In this document: one piece after another, positions 1-7,968 of the stretch
Layout of the letters: each line of letters starts with the position of its first letter
Position numbering within the stretch: position 1 is the stretch's first letter
NCBI GenBank assembly: GCA_002397275.1
Contig: DHAA01000073.1
Span: 1-14,970, forward strand
From: Thermacetogenium sp. UBA4966
Lineage (GTDB): Bacteria; Bacillota; DSM-12270; Thermacetogeniales; Thermacetogeniaceae
Reading direction: 5' to 3'
Length of the DNA stretch: 14,970 bases
The notes under the pieces: model-generated
What the model was told of the DNA's origin: nothing
The model's database searches: none
What the model saw: only the letters and a program-made list of their open reading frames with translations
Made by a program: the position numbers and the translations under genes

Positions 1-1
1 A

Positions 2-862
2 TATCCTCATGCTCTGGCACAAATTGCGGATCCCCCGGTGATCCTTTATACTAAGGGAAGGTTGCCTGAGCGGAAAATGCCTCTAATCGCTGTCGTGGGA
101 TCACGCCGCGCCACTCCTTACGGACAAGCGGTCGCCTATCAGCTTTCGCGGCATTTGGCCCAGCTGGGGTGGGGAATTATCAGCGGTATGGCCAGGGGGA
201 TTGATACGGCCGCTCATCAGGGAGCGCTGGCTGCCGAGGGGTACACGCTTGCAGTTTTCGGGTGTGGTATCAATATCTGCTATCCGCGGGAGAATAGTAA
301 GCTAAAGAGGAATATTGAGGAAAAGGGTTGTATCCTCAGCGAGTTTCCTCCGCATGCCGCTCCTCTGGCCAGGAACTTTCCTATCCGCAACCGCATCATA
401 AGCGGTTTAACTATGGGAACCGTGGTGGTGGAGGCAGGCGAGCGGAGCGGGGCATTGATCACTGCCTATAAGGCATTGGAACAGGACAGAGAGGTATTCG
501 CAGTTCCCGGGCCGCTGACAAACGACTATAGCCGGGGAACAAATAAGCTGATCAAAAAAGGGGCAAAACTGGTGGAAGGCGCGGCAGATATCATTGAAGA
601 ATTTCCATATTTGAATTGGGTTCAGCCGCCCCAAACGCACCAAAAAAAGTGTTCGGAACCCACTATAACTCTGGAAGAGTCCTGTGTCCTGCAAAAACTC
701 AGTTTAGAACCGGTACATGTAGATCAATTGGCGGAGATGACCGGCTTATCGGTGTCGGTTGTGGGGGGTATTCTAACGTTGCTGGAGTTCAGAGGATTAG
801 CCAGGCGATTGCCGGGCAACTACTTTATTACTCCAGAGATGGATCTGGAGCAAAAAAGGTGA
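2..862 (+). CDS. dprA: DNA processing protein DprA (Smf), 5' end cut off by the window
   Basis: DprA binds incoming single-stranded DNA in the cytoplasm and loads RecA on it during natural transformation; in non-competent species its role is less clear. The frame is open from base 2 and already encodes the YPHALAQIADPP-type segment that precedes the Rossmann core, so the GTG at 38 is internal and the true start lies outside the window. Visible signatures are GSRRATPYG (encoded from about 98), SGMARGID (182-205) and a C-terminal winged-helix region from about 660 containing VDQLAEMTGLSVSVVGG, the usual DprA tail. The stop TGA at 860-862 is seven bases before topA, and the AAGGTGA covering the dprA stop doubles as the topA ribosome binding site. 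The order dprA-topA is common in Firmicutes. Family assignment is very safe; whether the cell is competent cannot be told from here. Confidence 0.96.
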   Translation, partial: YPHALAQIADPPVILYTKGRLPERKMPLIAVVGSRRATPYGQAVAYQLSRHLAQLGWGIISGMARGIDTAAHQGALAAEGYTLAVFGCGINICYPRENSKLKRNIEEKGCILSEFPPHAAPLARNFPIRNRIISGLTMGTVVVEAGERSGALITAYKALEQDREVFAVPGPLTNDYSRGTNKLIKKGAKLVEGAADIIEEFPYLNWVQPPQTHQKKCSEPTITLEESCVLQKLSLEPVHVDQLAEMTGLSVSVVGGILTLLEFRGLARRLPGNYFITPEMDLEQKR

Positions 863-869
863 AGGGTAT

Positions 870-2945
870 ATGGGAAAAGTACTGATAATTGTTGAATCAC
901 CGGCCAAAGCCCGGGCAATCGGCAAGTTTCTGGGGAAAAGCTATTCTGTGAAGGCCTCTTTAGGCCATGTCCGAGATCTTCCTAAAAGCCGCATGGGTGT
1001 GGATATAGAAAATAACTTTTCTCCAAAATATATCACCATCCGCGGCAAAGGGGATGTGATCAAGGAGCTTCGTTCTGCGGCAAAGAAAGCGGACAGGGTT
1101 CTTTTGGGTCCCGACCCCGACCGCGAGGGGGAGGCTATCGCCTGGCACCTGATGGAGATTCTGGGGCTAGAGAATGATAAAAAATGCAGGATTGAGTTTC
1201 TTGAAATCACCAAAAATGCGTTACATAAAGCCGTTAAACAGCCGCGGCTGGTGGACCTGAGCAGGGTCGACGCCCAACAGTGCAGGCGTATTCTGGACCG
1301 CCTGGTCGGCTATAAACTGAGCCCTTTGCTTTGGCGTAAAGTAAGGAAAGGGTTAAGCGCAGGCCGTGTGCAGTCGGTGGCCATGCGCCTTATCTGTGAC
1401 CGTGAACAGGAGATTCAGGATTTCCAGCCGGAGGAATACTGGAGCATCACCGGCCATTTTCAAACAGGCGAGAATAGTTTAGAGGCGCAGTTGGTACGCA
1501 AAGGGAAAGAGAAGATAAACCTTCCCGGCAAAGAAGAGGTCGATCAAGCGCTGCGAGAGCTGGACGGCGCCGCTTTTGTGGTGAGCAAAATTACAAAAAA
1601 GGAGCGCAGGCGCAACCCTGCTCCTCCCTTTACTACCAGCACGCTGCAGCAGGATGCCGGTCGCAAATTAAACTTTCCCGTCAAGAAAACGATGCAGATC
1701 GCACAGCAGCTGTACGAAGGTCTGGAACTGGGAAAGGAGGGAGCAAGCGGGCTGATCACCTATATGCGCACGGATTCCACCAGGGTATCCGCGGAGGCGC
1801 AGGCTTCTGTAAGAGGCTATATTGAACAGAATTTGGGCGCCGAATATCTCCCGGATAAACCACCGTTTTATAAATCCCCTGCCCGGGCGCAGGAAGCCCA
1901 CGAGGCTATTCGCCCGACAGATATTAGTCGCTCTCCGCAACAGATTAAGGAACACCTCTCCCGGGACCAGTACAGATTGTACAAATTAATATGGGAGCGT
2001 TTTTTAGCCAGTCAAATGAAGGCGGCCCTGCTAGAGGTGACTACGATTGAAATCAGCGGAAACAATTATGTTTTCCGGGCCGGCGGCTCGGTGATCAAGT
2101 TTGCCGGTTTCATGCGAGTCTATACGGAGGCCGAAGAGCTTGAATCTCTCCTTCCTCCTGTTAAAGAAGGGAACTCCCTGAAATTAATTAAATTTGAGCC
2201 GAAACAGCACTTTACCCAGCCTCCTGCCCGTTACACGGAGGCAAGCCTGGTGAAGTCCCTGGAGGAAAACGGTATCGGCAGGCCCAGCACATACGCCCCG
2301 ATCATTGCCACTATTCAAAGCCGCGGTTATGTCTACAAGGAAAAGAAGCATCTGTTTCCCACTGAACTTGGCCAGATTGTCGTCAATCTTTTAAAAGAGT
2401 ACTTCACAGATATCATTGATGTGGAATTTACCGCGGATATGGAGAAAAAGCTTGATCAGGTTGAGGAAGGGGAACTTATCTGGCAGGATGTTGTCAAGGA
2501 GTTTTACGGTCCCTTTGAGGATGATCTGCTCCTGGCGGAAAAAGAGATCGCCGTCATCCCTGTTGAGGAGGAGACCAGCGAGGAGAAATGCCCTAAATGC
2601 GGGCGCAATTTGAAGGTTAAACAGGGACGGTATGGTAAATTCCTGGCCTGCCCCGGGTTTCCGGAGTGTCGGTTTACCAAGCCTTTTCTAGAGGATACAG
2701 GCGTTTCTTGCCCGCTCTGCCAGGGGAAAATCGTTGTGCGCAGATCCCGCAAGGGGAGGAAGTTTTACGGATGTATGAATTACCCGGAGTGTGAATTTAC
2801 ATCCTGGGATGAGCCTGTACCTAAGTATTGCCCGGAATGCGGTCATTTTCTTGTTCGCCGGGGAAAGATGCAAAAGCTTTACTGCCCGCAATGCAAAAAG
2901 GCGCTGCAGGATGAAGAACAGCCATCCGCCTCCGGGGTGCAATGA
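870..2945 (+). CDS. topA: DNA topoisomerase I (type IA)
   Basis: This ATP-independent type IA enzyme relaxes negative supercoils by cutting one strand and forming a 5'-phosphotyrosine link. The 691-residue product has a normal family length. The TOPRIM domain is at the N-terminus with VESPAK (Glu9) and DPDREGEAIAWH (Asp82, Asp84, Glu86), the metal-binding acidic residues. The catalytic tyrosine is Tyr298 in ITYMRTDSTR. The C-terminus carries three four-cysteine zinc ribbons starting near residues 574, 614 and 654; the first two end in the characteristic P-x-C pattern and the last is a shorter CPEC...CPQC type. The ATG at 870 follows AAGGTGA at a good distance. The stop overlaps the trmFO start as ATGA, which suggests coupled translation. 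Nothing is missing or truncated. Confidence 0.98.
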   Translation: MGKVLIIVESPAKARAIGKFLGKSYSVKASLGHVRDLPKSRMGVDIENNFSPKYITIRGKGDVIKELRSAAKKADRVLLGPDPDREGEAIAWHLMEILGLENDKKCRIEFLEITKNALHKAVKQPRLVDLSRVDAQQCRRILDRLVGYKLSPLLWRKVRKGLSAGRVQSVAMRLICDREQEIQDFQPEEYWSITGHFQTGENSLEAQLVRKGKEKINLPGKEEVDQALRELDGAAFVVSKITKKERRRNPAPPFTTSTLQQDAGRKLNFPVKKTMQIAQQLYEGLELGKEGASGLITYMRTDSTRVSAEAQASVRGYIEQNLGAEYLPDKPPFYKSPARAQEAHEAIRPTDISRSPQQIKEHLSRDQYRLYKLIWERFLASQMKAALLEVTTIEISGNNYVFRAGGSVIKFAGFMRVYTEAEELESLLPPVKEGNSLKLIKFEPKQHFTQPPARYTEASLVKSLEENGIGRPSTYAPIIATIQSRGYVYKEKKHLFPTELGQIVVNLLKEYFTDIIDVEFTADMEKKLDQVEEGELIWQDVVKEFYGPFEDDLLLAEKEIAVIPVEEETSEEKCPKCGRNLKVKQGRYGKFLACPGFPECRFTKPFLEDTGVSCPLCQGKIVVRRSRKGRKFYGCMNYPECEFTSWDEPVPKYCPECGHFLVRRGKMQKLYCPQCKKALQDEEQPSASGVQ

Positions 2946-4249
2946 TGGAATCGTTATTAATAATCGGCGGGGGATTGGCCGGGTGTGAAGCGGCCTGGCA
3001 GGCAAGCCGTCTGGGGGTTTCTATAACTCTTTATGAAATGCGTCCGCATAAGTTCACTCCGGCGCACCACACGGATCTTCTTGCAGAACTGGTCTGCAGC
3101 AATTCCCTGCGAAGCACATCTCTGGCTAACGCTGTCGGGCTGCTTAAAGAGGAGATGATGCTGGCGGATTCTCTGATCATGAAGTGCGCGCAGGAAACAT
3201 CCGTGCCGGCCGGTGGCGCCCTCGCTGTAGACAGAGCAAAGTTTGCGGAGAGAGTGACCGAGGAGATCGTTAAAAGTTCGCGCATTAAACCGGTTCGGGA
3301 AGAGGTTGTGGAAATTCCCGAACAACGCCCGCTGATTATTGCTACAGGGCCTCTTACTTCAGATCATCTCAGCAATAGCATCGCCTCCCTTACCGGCAAG
3401 GAGTATCTCTTTTTCTACGATGCCGTCGCCCCGCTGGTTACGCTGGAATCGATCAATACAAATCTGGTTTTCCGGCAATCACGTTACGGAAAAGGAGAGG
3501 CGGCCTACCTTAACGCTCCGCTGAATGAAGATGAATACAGGCGCTTTTGGGAGAGGTTGGTAGCGGCTGAAGTCAATGATCCCCGGGCGTTTGAAAGAAA
3601 TCTCTTTTTTGAGGGATGCCTTCCCCTGGAGGTGATGGCCCGCCGCGGGTTTGATACTCTGCGCTTCGGCCCCCTCAAACCTGTGGGCTTGATCGACCCG
3701 CGCACCGGCAAAGAACCGTTTGCCGTCGTTCAGCTGCGGCAAGATAATGCCGCGGGGAGCATTTATAACCTTGTAGGTTTTCAAACCCAACTCAAATGGG
3801 GAGAGCAGAAGAATGTCTTCAGGATGATTCCCGGATTAGAAAATGCTGAATTCGTACGCTTTGGCGTCATGCACAGGAATACCTTTTTGAACGGCCCTCA
3901 GCTTTTACAGCCGACTCTTCAGTTGAGAAAGGCGCCGCAGATACTATGCGCCGGGCAGATCACCGGTGTGGAAGGATATGTGGAGTCCGCGGCCTGCGGC
4001 TTAATAGCGGGGATCAACGGCGCTCGCCTGGCCTCAGGTAAGGAACCTCTCATACCGCCGCAGCAATCGGCGCATGGCTCCCTTTGCCGGCATGTTTCCG
4101 CATCTGCGAGCTCCAATTTTCAGCCGATGAACATTAATTATGGCCTATTCCCCCCGCTGCCCGGAAAACTGCCGCGGCGTCTCCGAGCCCAGAGGATAAG
4201 CGAAAGGGCTCTCGCCTCCTGGTCCCAATTTCTTGCCAAATTGCTTTAA
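2942..4249 (+). CDS. trmFO: Methylenetetrahydrofolate-tRNA (uracil-5-)-methyltransferase TrmFO
   Basis: TrmFO is an FAD-dependent enzyme that makes 5-methyluridine at position 54 of the tRNA T-loop, using methylenetetrahydrofolate as carbon donor and reduced flavin. The 435-residue product has the N-terminal dinucleotide-binding motif IIGGGLAGCEAAWQ, the CSNSLRS segment with Cys52 and the FEGCLPLEVMARRG segment with Cys226; these correspond to the two cysteines implicated in catalysis in B. subtilis TrmFO. ATGPLTSD and FYDAVAP are further family signatures. The C-terminal NINYGLFPPLP and RAQRISERAL are also typical. The start ATG at 2942 overlaps the topA stop, and a second ATG follows directly at 2945; GGGGTG at 2934-2939 is better spaced for the second, so the start is uncertain by one codon. 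TrmFO is the usual m5U54 enzyme of Firmicutes, in place of the SAM-dependent TrmA of enterobacteria. Confidence 0.97.
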   Translation: MMESLLIIGGGLAGCEAAWQASRLGVSITLYEMRPHKFTPAHHTDLLAELVCSNSLRSTSLANAVGLLKEEMMLADSLIMKCAQETSVPAGGALAVDRAKFAERVTEEIVKSSRIKPVREEVVEIPEQRPLIIATGPLTSDHLSNSIASLTGKEYLFFYDAVAPLVTLESINTNLVFRQSRYGKGEAAYLNAPLNEDEYRRFWERLVAAEVNDPRAFERNLFFEGCLPLEVMARRGFDTLRFGPLKPVGLIDPRTGKEPFAVVQLRQDNAAGSIYNLVGFQTQLKWGEQKNVFRMIPGLENAEFVRFGVMHRNTFLNGPQLLQPTLQLRKAPQILCAGQITGVEGYVESAACGLIAGINGARLASGKEPLIPPQQSAHGSLCRHVSASASSNFQPMNINYGLFPPLPGKLPRRLRAQRISERALASWSQFLAKLL

Positions 4250-4255
4250 AAACGC

Positions 4256-4266
4256 TTGCCAGGCAA
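4256..4266. repeat. 11-bp perfect palindrome over the xerC promoter -35
   Basis: TTGCC-A-GGCAA is a perfect inverted repeat with a one-base centre, covering the -35 element. The centre is too short for an RNA hairpin, and the site lies upstream of the predicted transcript start, so if functional it would act as a DNA operator or be chance. No regulator is assigned. Confidence 0.5.
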
Positions 4267-4284
4267 TATTTTGTATGTTATATT
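4256..4284 (+). promoter_or_regulatory. Extended -10 sigma-A promoter of xerC-hslVU-codY
   Basis: TTGCCA (4256-4261, five of six to TTGACA) is followed by exactly 17 bases and TATATT (4279-4284, five of six to TATAAT), with a TG one base upstream of the -10 (TGtTATATT), the extended -10 signature. Transcription would begin near 4290-4292, about 15 bases before the xerC ATG at 4306, giving a very short leader. The site lies in the only gap (35 bases) between the dprA-topA-trmFO run and the next cluster. No terminator is seen, so read-through from upstream is also possible. The match is read directly from the sequence; activity is inferred. Confidence 0.78.
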
Positions 4285-4305
4285 TTGAAAAGAGGCATTA
4301 TTCTG

Positions 4306-5232
4306 ATGGAGAGTTGGAAAAAAATTTGCGATGATTTTTTTGAATATCTAAAAACTCAGAAAAACCTCAGTGAGCAGACTGCTCTCAGTTACAGCTGCGA
4401 TCTTAAGCATTTTCTGCACTACCTTGAATCTATGGAGATCAAGGGACCGCAACAGGTCAATTTATGGATTATCCGCAATTATCTTTCCCGACTGCATGAG
4501 GCGGATTATGCCCACAGCACTATTTCACGGAGGCTGGCCTGCCTGCGGTCCTTATTCAGGTATCTTTGTCAAACCGGCAAAATCGACAAAAATCCCCTGT
4601 TATTGGTAAGAACGCCAAAGAAAGTTAAGCGCTTGCCGCAATTTCTTTATTTAAACGAAGTGCAGGATCTTTTGGATAAATCGTGGGGAAATGAAAAACT
4701 GGGCATACGCGATCACGCTTTGCTGGAGTTGATCTACAGTTCCGGTTTGCGTATCGGTGAAGCGGTACATATTAATATAGGAGATATAGAGTTGGCCATG
4801 CGTTCCTTGCGCGTTAAAGGCAAAGGGGAAAAAGAGCGCCTCGTTCCCTTCGGTTCATCGGCCGCCGCGTCTTTAAGGGTCTATCTGGCGGAGGCGCGGC
4901 CTCTGCTCACCAAAAGAAAAAATACTGCGGCTGCCGATCCTCTTTTTGTCAACTGGAGAGGGGAGCGGCTGACGACAAGAGGGGCTTATGGTATTATTAC
5001 CAAGTATTTAAAAAGGGTGGCGCTCGACAGAAACCTGACGCCGCATTCTCTGCGCCATAGTTTTGCCACACATCTCCTGGAGGGGGGGGCGGATCTGAGG
5101 TCGGTGCAGGAACTGCTGGGGCATTCCAGGATGTCCAGCACACAGATTTATACACATATAACCGGTGACAGGATTAAAGCTGTTTATGAGAAAGCCCATC
5201 CGCGGGCAAAAGAACGTAAAGGAGGGGGTTAA
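4306..5232 (+). CDS. xerC: Tyrosine recombinase XerC (CodV-like)
   Basis: Site-specific tyrosine recombinase, probably acting with a partner Xer protein at the chromosomal dif site to resolve chromosome dimers. The 308-residue product has the SAM-like core-binding N-terminal domain (about 1-90) and a C-terminal catalytic domain with all active residues: Arg149 (SGLRIGEA), Lys173 (GKGEKER), His247 and Arg250 (PHSLRHSFATH), His273 (LGHSRMSS) and nucleophile Tyr282 (IYTHI). Their spacing equals that of E. coli XerC with a small constant offset. A TTG at 4285 would extend the frame by seven codons, but it lies between the promoter -10 and the predicted transcript start, so the ATG at 4306, preceded by AGAGG at 4291-4295, is preferred. 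The gene heads the xerC-hslV-hslU-codY cluster as codV does in B. subtilis. An integron- or phage-type integrase is unlikely given this context. Confidence 0.95.
   Translation: MESWKKICDDFFEYLKTQKNLSEQTALSYSCDLKHFLHYLESMEIKGPQQVNLWIIRNYLSRLHEADYAHSTISRRLACLRSLFRYLCQTGKIDKNPLLLVRTPKKVKRLPQFLYLNEVQDLLDKSWGNEKLGIRDHALLELIYSSGLRIGEAVHINIGDIELAMRSLRVKGKGEKERLVPFGSSAAASLRVYLAEARPLLTKRKNTAAADPLFVNWRGERLTTRGAYGIITKYLKRVALDRNLTPHSLRHSFATHLLEGGADLRSVQELLGHSRMSSTQIYTHITGDRIKAVYEKAHPRAKERKGGG
5218..5225 (+). promoter_or_regulatory. Strong hslV ribosome binding site with no canonical start after it
   Basis: AAAGGAGG lies across the last codons of xerC and matches the 16S anti-Shine-Dalgarno very well. 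The in-frame hslV codons 2 to 11 bases downstream are GTT, AAG and ATA (5228, 5231, 5234), none of which is ATG, GTG or TTG. ATA at 5234 has ideal spacing (eight bases). Confidence 0.75.
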
Positions 5233-5233
5233 G

Positions 5234-5764
5234 ATATTAACCGGCACTACAGTGATTTGTGTCAGAAAGGATGGAAGGGTAGCTATCGGTGGTGACGGAC
5301 AGGTCACATTCGGCAATAACGCCATTATGAAGGCACATGCCTGCAAAATACGAAAATTGTATGGGGGTCGCATTCTAGCCGGTTTTGCGGGTTCTGTCGC
5401 CGATTCACTGACGCTCTTTGATAAGTATGAGCGCAAGCTTGAGGAATACCGCGGCAATTTAGTGCGCGCAGCGGTGGAGCTGGCCCGTGATTGGCGTATG
5501 GACAAGGTTTTGCGGCGTCTGGAGGCGCTTTTGGTCGTTGCTGATGCGGAGAACCTGCTCATCATTTCCGGAAGCGGAGAGGTTATTGAACCTGACGACG
5601 GGATTGCCACGGTCGGTTCAGGATCGGGATATGCTCTTGCCGCCGCTCGGGCAATGATCAGGCATACCTCGTTGGATGCGGAGCAGATAGTGCGCTCTTC
5701 TCTGGAGATCGCCGCCTCCATATGTATTTATACAAATGACAATATAACTATAGAAAAACTATAA
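5234..5764 (+). CDS. hslV: ATP-dependent protease peptidase subunit HslV (ClpQ); start uncertain, possibly AUA
   Basis: HslV forms the double-hexameric proteolytic core of the cytoplasmic HslUV protease and uses an N-terminal threonine as nucleophile. The protein shows TGTTVICV (nucleophile Thr codon at 5246, second Thr at 5249), GGDGQVTFG, KIRKLY with the expected active-site lysine, LAGFAGSVAD, the WRMDKVLRRLEALLVVAD segment and ICIYTNDN near the C-terminus. From the threonine the mature chain is 172 residues, normal for the family. The start is a puzzle: the only canonical in-frame starts are GTG 5165 and ATG 5186, both deep inside xerC and with poor ribosome binding sites, whereas the excellent AAAGGAGG at 5218-5225 points to ATA at 5234. 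I chose 5234 because it gives a four-residue leader before the threonine, like the short leader I recall for Thermotoga HslV. The alternative, ATG 5186, would give a 20-residue propeptide. Gene identity is certain; the start is not. Confidence 0.9.
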   Translation: MLTGTTVICVRKDGRVAIGGDGQVTFGNNAIMKAHACKIRKLYGGRILAGFAGSVADSLTLFDKYERKLEEYRGNLVRAAVELARDWRMDKVLRRLEALLVVADAENLLIISGSGEVIEPDDGIATVGSGSGYALAAARAMIRHTSLDAEQIVRSSLEIAASICIYTNDNITIEKL

Positions 5765-5777
5765 TGAGGTGAATCCA

Positions 5778-7172
5778 GTGGATGAATTAACCCCCCGTCA
5801 GATTGTTTCGGTGCTGGACCGCTTTATTGTCGGCCAGGAGAAGGCTAAAAAAGCGGTGGCTATCGCTCTGCGCAACAGGTATCGCCGGCGGCGGCTCTCA
5901 TCAGATCTTAAGGATGAGATTATACCAAAAAACATCATTATGATAGGTCCGACAGGAGTAGGAAAAACTGAAATTGCCAGGCGGTTGGCGAAAATTGTTA
6001 AAGCCCCTTTTGTGAAGGTAGAGGCGACAAAATTCACAGAAGTGGGCTATGTGGGCAAGGATGCCGAATCAATGGTACGCGATCTGATCGAGGTCGCCAT
6101 CAGAATGATCAAGCAGGAAAAAATGGCTGAGGTGAAAGAGCAAGCGGATAAACTCGCTGAGGAAAGGATCCTGGAGATACTAGTTCCTTCATCAAAATCC
6201 CGCAAACCGATGAAGAATCCACTCAACCTCCTTTTTGGGGAAACGGGGGCAGAGGATGAACCAGCGGAAGCCGCAGCCGATTTGCAGAACTACAGGTCAT
6301 TGCGGGAAAAGCAAGCTGCACAGCTTTCCTCAGGCGCCATTGAGGATCTCCAGATCGAGATTGAGGTGGAAGAAAACAGCCAAAAAACGCTCGAAGTCTT
6401 TACTCTCGGGGGCATGGAGGAAATGGGCATCAATCTTCAGGATATGCTGGGTGGTTTTCTTCCCAGAAAGAAAAAGAAGCGGCGTGTGACCATCGGGGAG
6501 GCGCGGCGCATTTTGGCTCAGGAAGAAGCCCAGAAGCTGATAGATATGGACGAGGTTTATGCGATGGCCATTGAGCGCGCCGAGCAGGATGGCATCATAT
6601 TCCTTGATGAAATCGATAAGATCACGGGCAGAGAAAGCACCTCCGGCCCCGATGTTTCCCGCGGCGGGGTACAGCGCGATATACTGCCGATCATCGAAGG
6701 CTCAACTGTGATTACCAAGTACGGTCCGGTAAAAACCGATTATGTTTTATTCATAGCTGCCGGCGCTTTTCATATCTCTAAACCTTCGGATCTGATTCCG
6801 GAACTGCAGGGACGCTTTCCCATCCGAGTCGAACTAGAACCGCTGGAAAAGGATGATTTTCTGAAGATCTTGACAGAGCCGGATAATTCTTTGATCCGGC
6901 AGTATACCGCCCTCCTGCAGACCGAGGGGGTTGATGTGGAATTCACTGCGGATGCCTTGGAAGAGATTGCAGATATATCTTGTCTTGTCAATACTCAAGC
7001 TGAGAACATCGGAGCCAGGCGCCTGCATACCATCCTGGAAAGAGTTCTGGAAGAACTCTCTTTTCAAGCGCCGGAACTTCTTCAGCACAGCGTTGTTATA
7101 GATAGAGAATATGTTGCCGAGCGCCTGGCCGGAATAGTAGCCGACGGTAACTTGAGCAGCTATATTCTTTAA
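5778..7172 (+). CDS. hslU: ATP-dependent protease ATPase subunit HslU (ClpY)
   Basis: HslU is the AAA+ unfoldase ring that feeds substrates into HslV. From GTG 5778 the product is 464 residues, the usual length. It begins VDELTPRQIVSVLDRFIVGQ, as the family does, then shows Walker A GPTGVGKT (57-64), the pore-loop motif GYVGKD, an intermediate (I) domain roughly 110-240 including GGMEEMGINLQDMLGG, Walker B GIIFLDEIDK (272-281) and sensor-2 GARR (412-415). The C-terminus ends SSYIL, like the tail that docks into HslV pockets. An in-frame GTG at 5769 lies inside the ribosome binding site GAGGTGA (5766-5772), so it is rejected in favour of GTG 5778, which sits five bases after that site. The gap after hslV is 13 bases. 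A complete hslU beside hslV argues that the protease is functional whatever the hslV start is. Confidence 0.97.
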   Translation: MDELTPRQIVSVLDRFIVGQEKAKKAVAIALRNRYRRRRLSSDLKDEIIPKNIIMIGPTGVGKTEIARRLAKIVKAPFVKVEATKFTEVGYVGKDAESMVRDLIEVAIRMIKQEKMAEVKEQADKLAEERILEILVPSSKSRKPMKNPLNLLFGETGAEDEPAEAAADLQNYRSLREKQAAQLSSGAIEDLQIEIEVEENSQKTLEVFTLGGMEEMGINLQDMLGGFLPRKKKKRRVTIGEARRILAQEEAQKLIDMDEVYAMAIERAEQDGIIFLDEIDKITGRESTSGPDVSRGGVQRDILPIIEGSTVITKYGPVKTDYVLFIAAGAFHISKPSDLIPELQGRFPIRVELEPLEKDDFLKILTEPDNSLIRQYTALLQTEGVDVEFTADALEEIADISCLVNTQAENIGARRLHTILERVLEELSFQAPELLQHSVVIDREYVAERLAGIVADGNLSSYIL

Positions 7173-7194
7173 ATAGTATCTGGGGGAGGTTGAA

Positions 7195-7968
7195 ATGGAA
7201 TCACTGTTAGAAAAAGCAAACCATATCAAAAGTCTTTTGCGCTCAAGTGAGAACTCGCGTGATTTTACTAATATCGCCAAAGTTATTGGTGAAGATATAG
7301 ATACGAATGTATACGTAATAGGACGCCGGGGGAAAATCCTGGGGTATTATTTGTGGAAGGATTATTATTGCGGCAATATGCAAGAGGTTCTTCATTACAG
7401 CCAACGCTTTCCGGAGAGCTATAATCAGGAGTTGCTCTCCGTTACAGAGACACAGGTCAATTTTGATGGGAACCGTGCAGATACACAGGGACAATGCTTT
7501 CTGTCTCCGCTCAAGTGTCCTCTTCATGAACGCAGCGTTTCCATTCTCCCTGTTTATGGCGGCGGGGAACGGCTGGGTACTATAGCATTGGCTTGCGCTT
7601 CCAGGAATCTAAATGATGAGGCGCTTGTTTTGGCCGAATACGGGGCGATGCTGGTTGGAATGGAGATTATGCTCCTGAAAACAGAGCGGGCAGAATCGGA
7701 TACACAGAAAAAAGCCACGGTTCAGATTGCCTTGAGCACTCTGTCCTTCTCCGAACGAAGGGCGGCGGAGCATATTTTCAGCGAATTGGAAGGCCTGGAA
7801 GGGTTGCTTGTCGCCAGCCGGATTGCCGACCGGGTAGGAATTACACGTTCAGTGATCGTCAATGCTCTGCGGAAGCTGGAAAGCGCCGGCGTAATACAAA
7901 CAAGATCCCTGGGTATGAAGGGAACCTATATTCGCATCCTCAATGAAAACCTGCTGGATGAGCTTTAA
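7195..7968 (+). CDS. codY: Global transcriptional regulator CodY
   Basis: CodY is a DNA-binding regulator, usually a repressor, of nutrient-rich growth; it senses branched-chain amino acids and, in many species, GTP. The 257-residue product matches the family throughout: an N-terminal GAF-type sensing domain (about 1-155) with NVYVIGRRGKILGY, the RFPESY loop and GGGERLGT, then a helical linker and a C-terminal winged helix with ASRIADRVGITRSVIVNALR (from residue 207) followed by the nearly invariant ESAGVIQTRSLGMKGTYIRIL. Compared by eye with B. subtilis CodY, the ligand-contacting Arg61 position is Asn61, Pro99 aligns with Leu, and one residue is inserted before the FP of the ligand loop. 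ATG 7195 follows GGAGGT by four bases. The gene is last in the xerC-hslVU-codY cluster and sits directly before the flagellar operon. Confidence 0.97.
   Translation: MESLLEKANHIKSLLRSSENSRDFTNIAKVIGEDIDTNVYVIGRRGKILGYYLWKDYYCGNMQEVLHYSQRFPESYNQELLSVTETQVNFDGNRADTQGQCFLSPLKCPLHERSVSILPVYGGGERLGTIALACASRNLNDEALVLAEYGAMLVGMEIMLLKTERAESDTQKKATVQIALSTLSFSERRAAEHIFSELEGLEGLLVASRIADRVGITRSVIVNALRKLESAGVIQTRSLGMKGTYIRILNENLLDEL

Noticed and set aside
38..862. GTG at 38 as the true start of dprA
   Set aside because: The frame stays open to base 2 and encodes conserved DprA sequence (YPHALAQIADPP) before it, so the gene simply runs off the window.
4256..4266. TTGCCAGGCAA as a terminator hairpin after trmFO
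   Set aside because: The one-base centre cannot form an RNA loop, and no T-run follows at the right place.
4285..4305. TTG at 4285 as xerC start
   Set aside because: It lies directly after the promoter -10, upstream of the predicted transcript start, and has no ribosome binding site. ATG 4306 fits better.
5008..5721. Long minus-strand frame opposite xerC and hslV
   Set aside because: Ser/Arg/Pro-rich translation with no recognisable domain, lying antisense to two certain genes; a shadow of their codon use.
5769..5777. GTG at 5769 as hslU start
   Set aside because: It sits inside the GAGGTGA ribosome binding site that serves GTG 5778.
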